Source of the DNA: CBFDCQ01 sp965603355
GTDB taxonomy: Bacteria; Hydrogenedentota; CAZGCA01; CBFDCQ01
NCBI GenBank assembly: GCA_965603355.1
Contig: CBFDCQ010000113.1
Coordinates: 1 to 7,673, forward strand
Direction of reading: 5' to 3'
Length of the DNA stretch: 7,673 nucleotides
The translations under genes were made by a program, and so were the position numbers. Below the pieces are notes generated by a model, which worked only from the letters and a program-made list of their open reading frames with translations, made no database searches and was not told where the DNA came from. Shown here piece after piece: positions 1-4,767 of the stretch (position 1 is its first letter; every line of letters starts with the position of its first letter).

Positions 1-1
1 G

Positions 2-169
2 GTTGTCATCGACGACGGCGAGGAAGCGCTTGTGGAGATTGAGTCGGATCCGCACGTGCTGTTGATCTTCCCGGTTGGCGCGGTACCTCTGGCTGGTGGT
101 CTTGGATTAGGCCTCCTGGCTGGTGCCTTTGCGCTTGCCGGTGCAGTGACCATTCGCCGCAAGAAGTAA
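2..169 (+). CDS. C-terminus of a probable surface-anchored protein (5' partial)
   Basis: Only the last 55 codons are visible, in the frame starting at base 2 and ending with TAA at 167-169. The tail is an acidic stretch (VVIDDGEEALVEIES), then a long hydrophobic, glycine- and alanine-rich segment (VGAVPLAGGLGLGLLAGAFA and onward), then a short basic end (TIRRKK). This tripartite form of small-residue motif, single membrane helix and Arg/Lys cluster is typical of C-terminal sorting signals of the PEP-CTERM, IPTL-CTERM or VPxxG-CTERM kind, where exosortase-type enzymes process and anchor exported proteins. No canonical PEP or LPxTG motif is seen, so the class is not assigned. The body of the protein, its start and its function lie outside the window. 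It is separated from the downstream operon by a strong terminator and about 860 bases, so it is probably transcriptionally independent. I am confident of the reading frame and of the membrane tail, and less so of the sorting role. Confidence 0.7.
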   Translation, partial: VVIDDGEEALVEIESDPHVLLIFPVGAVPLAGGLGLGLLAGAFALAGAVTIRRKK

Positions 170-200
170 CCAGCGCATAGCTTCGCAATAGCGAATGCTC

Positions 201-240
201 AACGGGCCACTGACCCTTAGCGGTCAGTGGCCCGTTTTCT
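201..240 (+). terminator. Strong Rho-independent terminator after the surface-protein gene
   Basis: A perfect 15-bp inverted repeat (arms 201-215 and 222-236) encloses a 6-base loop (CTTAGC) and runs directly into a T-rich stretch (TTTTCTGTTT from 235). It lies 31 bases after the TAA stop. The arms begin with AA and end with TT, so the hairpin could also act weakly from the other side, but no gene converges on it. A small 5-bp hairpin (182-186 with 191-195) sits just upstream. Confidence 0.9.
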
Positions 241-250
241 GTTTATCCCC

Positions 251-293
251 TCTGGCCGCGCACTAGCGGTGTAGGTCGGGCATCCTGCCCGAC
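251..293. repeat. Palindromic intergenic element, copy 1 (intact hairpin)
   Basis: Bases 251-285 recur at 612-646 with only two transitions in 35 positions. Copy 1 ends in a perfect 8-bp hairpin, GTCGGGCA / TGCCCGAC (275-282 and 286-293), with a 3-base loop. There is no T-tract, so it is not a terminator. A non-coding unit present twice within 400 bases, with a compact GC-rich hairpin, looks like a REP-like dispersed element. No mobilising enzyme is seen. Confidence 0.65.
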
Positions 294-387
294 AGAGCCG
301 TAGCCTGACACTACTGCTCAAGCATCACACGAAGCCACGCTAAAGCGCGCTGTCTCGATGTCCCACAGCTCTACCCACCCCCGCTCA

Positions 388-586
388 AGCGGGGTGCAAA
401 GAGGAGCCCGCCACGGCGCATCTGCGACCCGCCAAGGCAGGCAGGCAAGCAAGCAAGGCAGGCTAAACGGTAAAAGGTTCAGCAGCTTGCGCACTAGAGT
501 GGTCATGAACAAGAAGGCGGCGCTCCAGGAGTCCATCTGCTGCGACTCACGTCCCGCAAGAGACTGCGCTGCATCAACGCTGAACA
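388..586 (+). repeat. Long dispersed repeat, copy A (direct orientation)
   Basis: About 199 bases match the reverse complement of 7516-7673. The conserved core covers the region reading GCAGCTTGCGCACTAGAGTG followed by ATGAACAAGAAGGCGG. Copy A differs from copy B mainly by a 42-base insertion near 414-460 containing a tetranucleotide tract, and by one missing A near 559. A 7-bp palindrome (379-385 with 388-394) borders its left end. Open frames run through it on both strands, but the differences between copies are mostly amino-acid changing and a one-base indel breaks the shared frame, so I read it as non-coding repeat. It forms an inverted pair flanking the formate dehydrogenase operon. Confidence 0.75.
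435..463. repeat. Tetranucleotide tract (AGGC/AAGC)n inside repeat copy A
   Basis: The tract is three AGGC units, two AAGC units, then AAGGC and AGGC. It lies in the 42 bases present in copy A and absent from copy B, so it looks like a slippage-driven expansion within the dispersed repeat. It lies in no credible gene, so no phase-variation role can be argued. Confidence 0.7.
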
Positions 587-611
587 CATGCGCCCGGGTG
601 GGGCGTCTCCT

Positions 612-646
612 TCTGGCCGCGCACCAGCGGTGCAGGTCGGGCATCC
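612..646. repeat. Palindromic intergenic element, copy 2 (hairpin arm lost)
   Basis: 33 of 35 bases match 251-285. The second hairpin arm found at 286-293 in copy 1 is replaced here by unrelated sequence (AACCGCGCT), so this copy can no longer form the 8-bp hairpin. It appears to be a decayed or truncated copy of the same element. Confidence 0.65.
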
Positions 647-782
647 AACCGCGCTGCGCCCCAAGCTGCCGCGTGACGGGGCCCTTCTCGCTGGGGATTG
701 TTGCCGCGTTGGTCGGGCCTCGTCTTCTGTGATGGTGGGGCGGACATTCCTGCTTGCTCGCCGTGGAGAGTCTGCCACGTAG

Positions 783-823
783 GGGCGGGTCTCAGACCCG
801 CCCGCGGCGGAGGTCGGCCCTCC
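783..823. repeat. Tandem pair of GC-rich hairpins in the intergenic region
   Basis: First hairpin: GGGCGGGTC (783-791) pairs with GACCCGCCC (795-803) around a TCA loop, a perfect 9-bp stem. Second hairpin: GGAGG (809-813) pairs with CCTCC (819-823) around TCGGC. Neither is followed by a T-run. Stem length and 3-base loop resemble the hairpins at 275-293 and 4729-4747, suggesting one loose family of dispersed palindromes. Confidence 0.6.
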
Positions 824-902
824 CGGAGAAGAGGATGCTTCAACTTGCAGAGGAAATGTTGTTCGGAAACTCGGGATCTGCGAGCCTTGCGTTACTTTTC
901 GC

Positions 903-931
903 TGGACAAGCTTTATCGTTTCTGCTACAAT
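903..931 (+). promoter_or_regulatory. Probable sigma70-type promoter of the formate dehydrogenase operon
   Basis: TGGACA (903-908, five of six to TTGACA) is separated by exactly 17 bases from TACAAT (926-931, five of six to TATAAT), and TGC immediately precedes the -10 box, giving an extended -10. Transcription would begin near 938, leaving a leader of about 94 bases before the NuoE start at 1032. It is the best promoter match I see in the spacer and lies in a locally AT-richer patch. No dyad operator overlapping it was recognised. Confidence 0.65.
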
Positions 932-937
932 CAAATG

Positions 938-1031
938 CCGTGCCACCGCATCTGGTGCGGCAGCCCCCCGATTGTGCGATTCTCACGGGAATTGAGTAAG
1001 GGTTTAATTCTCTGAGACGGAAGCCGGTGAA
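938..1031 (+). other. 5' leader of the operon with a small hairpin
   Basis: From the predicted start site to the first ATG there are about 94 bases. CCGCA (946-950) pairs with TGCGG (956-960) around TCTGG, and GAATT (989-993) could pair with AATTC (1006-1010). No known riboswitch is recognised. The ribosome binding signal before the first gene is weak: GGAAG within 1019-1023, about 8 bases from the ATG. Confidence 0.35.
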
Positions 1032-1481
1032 ATGGACAAAGAGTTGCGCGAAGTTTTCGAGAACTACGAGGGGAAACGCGACGAGCTGATCCCCGTTCTT
1101 CAGGATGTGCAGGAAAAGCTCGGCTATCTTCCAAGAGAGGCGCTTGCCTCGGTCAGCAGGTTCCTCAACCTGTCCGAAAGCGTCGTGTTCGGTGTCACGA
1201 CGTTTTACGCACAGTTCTACTTGACACGGCAGGGCAAACACAAGGTTAAGGTGTGTCGAGGCACGGCCTGTCACGTGCGGGGCGGCGGCCGGATCATGCA
1301 GGCGGTGCGACGCAAACTGGGGATCAAGCCGGGCGAGACAACCGACGATTATGAGTTCAGCCTCGAGCGCGTAGCCTGTTTCGGTTCGTGCGCCCTGGCG
1401 CCCGTCGTGGTGATTGACAACAAGGTCCACGGACGTATGACGACGCAGAAGGCCGAGAAGCTAATAGAGGAAACCCGATGA
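1032..1481 (+). CDS. nuoE: NuoE-like thioredoxin-fold [2Fe-2S] subunit of an NAD(P)-linked formate dehydrogenase
   Basis: This 149-residue protein belongs to the complex I 24-kDa (NuoE/HndA/HydC) family. Its role there is to bind one [2Fe-2S] cluster beside the FMN of the NuoF-like partner. The N-terminal helical part (about 1-65) contains the usual IPVLQDVQEKLGYLP and VVFGVTTFYAQF segments. The thioredoxin-like part carries all four cluster ligands: C75 and C80 (CRGTAC), then C116 and C120 (CFGSC). The length is normal for short HndA/HydC-type members without extensions, and no signal peptide or membrane segment is present, so it is cytoplasmic. The ATG at 1032 gives a full N-terminus, with a weak GGAAG upstream. 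The stop overlaps the next gene's start as ATGA, implying translational coupling to the fusion subunit. In electron-bifurcating hydrogenases and formate dehydrogenases this subunit is part of the bifurcating core. Family assignment is secure; the bifurcating role is inference. Confidence 0.95.
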   Translation: MDKELREVFENYEGKRDELIPVLQDVQEKLGYLPREALASVSRFLNLSESVVFGVTTFYAQFYLTRQGKHKVKVCRGTACHVRGGGRIMQAVRRKLGIKPGETTDDYEFSLERVACFGSCALAPVVVIDNKVHGRMTTQKAEKLIEETR

Positions 1482-4400
1482 GCTTCGACGAGATAAGAGA
1501 GCGAGCCGTCGCGGCGTGGCGCGATTTCAATGCCGCTGAGCGACCTCTGGTACTCGTCGGAGCCGCCACGTGTGGTCGCGCAGCCGGCGCCAGCGATCTG
1601 TTGGACGTGATCAAGGGTTATTTCAATGAATCCGGTGTGGACGCTTATATTGCCGAGACGGGCTGTCTCGGCATGTGCTATGTCGAACCGCTCGTCGAGG
1701 TTGCATCGCCCGGCGGCCCGCGCGTGCTTTACCGGCAAGTGACGCCGGAAACCCTCCCGCATCTCCTGGACAGCCATATTCGCAAGGACAAATTCTTACT
1801 GGAGCACGCGCTTGCCGTTATGGACGGTCCTGCAGTTGACGGTATACCTGCGTTTGGCGACGTGCCCATGATCAAGGGGCAGGTGCGCGTCGCGTTACGC
1901 AACTGCGGTCGCATTGACCCGATGAACATAGATCACTACATCGCCCGCGGCGGTTATGAGGGATTGTCAAAGGCCTTGCAGATGGGTCCGGAAGGGGTCA
2001 TAGAGGAGGTGAAGGATTCGGGTCTTCGAGGCCGAGGCGGTGCGGGATTTCCTACAGGGATGAAATGGGGGTTTTGCCATCGGGCTGTGTCCGACACCAA
2101 GTACATGATCTGTAACGCTGACGAGGGCGACCCCGGCGCGTTCATGGACCGGTCGGTCCTGGAGAGTGACCCGCATTCGGTTCTCGAGGGGATGCTGACA
2201 GCTGCGTACGCGATAGGCGCGAATCACGGTTACATTTATGTGCGCGCGGAGTATCCGCTGGCTCTCGATCGTCTCAACAACGCTATTGATCAGATGCGAG
2301 ATTACGGGTTGCTCGGAGACGGCGTTCTGGGTTCCCGGTTCAACTTCGACATAGAGATCGAGATGGGAGCTGGCGCGTTTGTCTGCGGCGAGGAGACAGC
2401 GCTGATGGCCTCACTCGAGGGCAAACGCGGTATGCCGCGTCCACGGCCTCCGTTCCCGGCAATCTCCGGTCTGCACGGCAAGCCCACGAACATAAACAAC
2501 GTGGAAACGTTGGCGAATGTTCCCGTGATCCTGTCCCAAGGTGCAGGGGAGTACCGGAAGCACGGCACCAAGACGAGCCCGGGCACGAAGACGTTCGCCC
2601 TGGCAGGCAAGATCGCTCGCACCGGTCTGATAGAGGTTCCTTTGGGGATTACCCTGCGCGAAATAGTGTTCGGTATCGGTGGTGGGATTCCGAACGGGAA
2701 AAGATTCAAGGCGGTGCAGACGGGCGGTCCATCGGGCGGCTGCATACCGGCGAATCTGCTGGAACTTCCCGTTGATTACGATACGCTGAAAGAAGCGGGA
2801 TCGATCATGGGCTCGGGCGGCATGATCGTAATGGACGAAGATACGTGCATAGTTGATATCGCCAGGTATTTTCTTGAGTTCACTCAGAACGAGTCGTGCG
2901 GGAAGTGCGCGCCGTGCCGGTTGGGCACGCTGCAGATGTTGAACATACTGAAAGGTATCACTTCAGGCAAGGGGCGGATGGAGGATATCGATCTGCTGCT
3001 CGAGATAGGTGAGGCGGTCAACAAGGGTTCACTGTGCGGGCTTGGTCAAACGGCCCCGAATCCCGTGCTGACGACAATCAGGTACTTCCGGGATGAATAC
3101 GAAGCGCATATTCGGCGCAAGAAATGTTACGCTGCCGTTTGTCGTGAGCTTGTGACCGCCCCCTGCACGCACACCTGTCCTGCCGGGGTCGATGTACCGC
3201 GGTATGTACGCTGCATCAATGACGGACGGTTCGCCGACGCGCTGGCGGTGATTCGCGAGCGGATACCTTTCCCGTCGGTATGCGGCCGTGTCTGCGTGCA
3301 TCCGTGCGAGACAAAATGTCGCCGAGGCGAACTAGACGACCCGATAGCCATACGCGCGCTTAAACGCGCCGCTTTGGACCATGGCGATGCTGAGCTTGAA
3401 CTGACGCCTGCAGAACCTACAGGCAAACGGGTCGCGGTAATCGGTTCCGGCCCCGCGGGACTGAGTGCTGCATACTATCTGTCGCGGTCGGGTCACGGCG
3501 TGACGGTTTTTGACTCCTTACCTAAACCGGGCGGGATGATGCGCTGGGGCATACCCAGATTCCGGCTTCCTGAAGATGCCCTTGACATGGAGATTGCCGA
3601 GATTCAGAAAGCTGGATTCGAGATACGTACCGGCGAGCGGGTGGAGTCGGTCGAACCGCTTCTCGCTGACGGGTACGATGCGGTCTTTGTCGCCGCAGGC
3701 GCTCAGAACGGGATGCGAATGGGCATTCCGGGAGAGGATGGTCCGGCTGTGATTGACTGTATAAGTTTCTTGCGCGACGTGAATCTTGGAAGAGGGATAA
3801 AACTGTCCGGACGAGTCGCAGTCATCGGAGGAGGTAACGCGGCGATGGACGCCTCACGTGTGGCGTTCCGGCAAGGTGCTGACGAGGTCATGCTTCTGTA
3901 TCGACGCACCCGCGAACAGATGCCGGCCGCCGATGAGGAGATTGAGGACGCATTTGAGGAAGGCGTCAAACCGGAGTTTCTCGTTCTACCCGTGGAGATC
4001 GAAGGAAATGGAGGGAGACTGTCGGTCAAATGTCGGCGGATGCAATTGGGAAGAATTGATTCTTCGGGCAGGCCGTCGCCCGTACCTATAGAAGGTAGTG
4101 ATTTCACAATAGAGGTTGACACGGTCATCACGGCTATCGGGCAAACGGCGCACTTCGGAGAAGAGATGGGCTGCGAGCTCGATAAGCGCGGACGGATAAT
4201 TGCTGACAGCGACACTTTGATAACGTCGCGCGAGGGCGTTTTCGCCGGCGGTGATGTCGTGACGGGACCTGCATCAGTGATCGAGGCTATAGCAGCGGGC
4301 AGACGCGCTGCGGAGCAAATTGACATATATCTGGGCGGATCCGGCGATATCGCGGAGACGTTCGCGCCGGCTGAGGAAGCGCTGCCGGAAGGGCTCAAGG

Positions 4401-4561
4401 CGGAGGAAGAGGAACGGCGTCGCGTAGCGGTCCCGAAGATCGATGTGGACTCGCGGCTGCGGTCAACGGATGAGGTGGAGCTCGGCTACACACCTCAGTT
4501 GGCGATCGACGAAGCGGACAGGTGTCTGCGGTGCGATTTGGAAGAAGTGGAGGAAGAGTAG
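1478..4561 (+). CDS. NuoF-GltD fusion: FMN/NADH module joined to FAD/NAD(P)H module
   Basis: This 1027-residue soluble protein has two enzymatic halves. Residues about 1-100 form a thioredoxin-like [2Fe-2S] domain with C32, C63 and C67 (a fourth ligand is not evident). Residues about 110-540 are NuoF: the glycine-rich GLRGRGGAGFPTG at 182-194, NADEGDPGAF from 213, CGEETAL, and [4Fe-4S] ligands C474, C477, C480 and C520. After a linker with C550/C555, residues about 560-1000 are GltD/NfnB-like: cluster cysteines C563, C567, C602, C606, C610, C614; FAD motif GSGPAG at 656-661; NAD(P) motif GGGNAA at 784-789 with YRRTREQMPA from 808, whose arginines suit NADPH; and a second FAD motif GVFAGGD at 920-926. 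The C-terminal tail ends in RCLRC (C1016, C1019). An AGAGG lies just upstream of the ATG, which overlaps the nuoE stop. NuoF proteins are about 430-600 residues, so this is a genuine fusion. It probably passes electrons from the formate dehydrogenase to NAD+ and NADP+. Confidence 0.93.
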   Translation: MSFDEIRERAVAAWRDFNAAERPLVLVGAATCGRAAGASDLLDVIKGYFNESGVDAYIAETGCLGMCYVEPLVEVASPGGPRVLYRQVTPETLPHLLDSHIRKDKFLLEHALAVMDGPAVDGIPAFGDVPMIKGQVRVALRNCGRIDPMNIDHYIARGGYEGLSKALQMGPEGVIEEVKDSGLRGRGGAGFPTGMKWGFCHRAVSDTKYMICNADEGDPGAFMDRSVLESDPHSVLEGMLTAAYAIGANHGYIYVRAEYPLALDRLNNAIDQMRDYGLLGDGVLGSRFNFDIEIEMGAGAFVCGEETALMASLEGKRGMPRPRPPFPAISGLHGKPTNINNVETLANVPVILSQGAGEYRKHGTKTSPGTKTFALAGKIARTGLIEVPLGITLREIVFGIGGGIPNGKRFKAVQTGGPSGGCIPANLLELPVDYDTLKEAGSIMGSGGMIVMDEDTCIVDIARYFLEFTQNESCGKCAPCRLGTLQMLNILKGITSGKGRMEDIDLLLEIGEAVNKGSLCGLGQTAPNPVLTTIRYFRDEYEAHIRRKKCYAAVCRELVTAPCTHTCPAGVDVPRYVRCINDGRFADALAVIRERIPFPSVCGRVCVHPCETKCRRGELDDPIAIRALKRAALDHGDAELELTPAEPTGKRVAVIGSGPAGLSAAYYLSRSGHGVTVFDSLPKPGGMMRWGIPRFRLPEDALDMEIAEIQKAGFEIRTGERVESVEPLLADGYDAVFVAAGAQNGMRMGIPGEDGPAVIDCISFLRDVNLGRGIKLSGRVAVIGGGNAAMDASRVAFRQGADEVMLLYRRTREQMPAADEEIEDAFEEGVKPEFLVLPVEIEGNGGRLSVKCRRMQLGRIDSSGRPSPVPIEGSDFTIEVDTVITAIGQTAHFGEEMGCELDKRGRIIADSDTLITSREGVFAGGDVVTGPASVIEAIAAGRRAAEQIDIYLGGSGDIAETFAPAEEALPEGLKAEEEERRRVAVPKIDVDSRLRSTDEVELGYTPQLAIDEADRCLRCDLEEVEEE

Positions 4562-4599
4562 GCATGACTTCATGCAGGATGGGAAAGCGGCTAACGAGA

Positions 4600-4615
4600 G
4601 CGAGGCGTGCCTCGC
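4600..4615. repeat. Short palindrome in the operon spacer
   Basis: GCGAGGC (4600-4606) pairs with GCCTCGC (4609-4615). It is the first of four hairpins in the 206 bases between the fusion gene and fdhA. It lacks a T-tract. A smaller hairpin GCATG/CATGC lies at 4562-4575, right after the stop codon. Confidence 0.5.
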
Positions 4616-4626
4616 CTCGGTTTGTT

Positions 4627-4655
4627 GCTCTGTCCGCCGGGACGGCGGACAGAGC
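4627..4655. repeat. Perfect 12-bp hairpin in the operon spacer
   Basis: GCTCTGTCCGCC (4627-4638) pairs perfectly with GGCGGACAGAGC (4644-4655) around a 5-base loop. The following bases are ATTCAAAAG, not a T-run, so it is unlikely to be a strong terminator. It could pause polymerase, or stabilise the upstream or downstream mRNA after processing. Confidence 0.7.
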
Positions 4656-4668
4656 TATTCAAAAGTCT

Positions 4669-4715
4669 TTGGAAGGGGGTACGGGGGAGAACCTTTCTAC
4701 AGAAAGGTTTCCCTC
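4669..4715. repeat. TTGGAAG-G-rich-hairpin element, copy 1
   Basis: TTGGAAG (4669-4675), a G-rich stretch, then hairpin AACCTTTC / GAAAGGTT (4690-4697 with 4702-4709). The same order of parts recurs just after fdhA at 7476-7515: TTGGAAG, G-rich stretch, and a hairpin starting ACCTTCT. The two are divergent copies of one intergenic element, each placed directly downstream of an operon gene. Confidence 0.5.
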
Positions 4716-4728
4716 GACAGAAAGAGAT

Positions 4729-4747
4729 GGCGGGCTGGAAGCCCGCC
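4729..4747. repeat. 8-bp hairpin just upstream of the fdhA start
   Basis: GGCGGGCT (4729-4736) pairs with AGCCCGCC (4740-4747) around GGA. It ends 20 bases before the fdhA ATG, so when folded it would sit at the edge of the ribosome's landing site. The same two arms, in swapped order, form the hairpin at 7639-7656 in the long repeat. Confidence 0.6.
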
Positions 4748-4767
4748 CTACCTTGTGAATAGGGAAA

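Noticed and set aside
435..463. CRISPR-like or phase-variable repeat
   Set aside because: The units are only four bases long, without spacers, and lie in no gene or promoter.
358..732. Possible 124-residue small protein in the upstream spacer
   Set aside because: It runs through the dispersed repeat and tetranucleotide tract. A one-base indel breaks the frame between repeat copies, differences are mostly non-synonymous, and there is no ribosome binding site.
783..803. Intrinsic terminator upstream of the operon
   Set aside because: The 9-bp stem is perfect but no T-tract follows on either strand.
3703..4398. 231-codon open frame on the - strand inside the GltD half
   Set aside because: It is serine- and proline-rich low-complexity translation opposite a conserved FAD/NAD(P) domain, so a shadow frame.
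3110..4561. Glutamate synthase small subunit function for the GltD half
   Set aside because: No gltB-like large subunit is nearby, and the domain is covalently joined to NuoF. GltD-like modules are used in many other electron-transfer enzymes.
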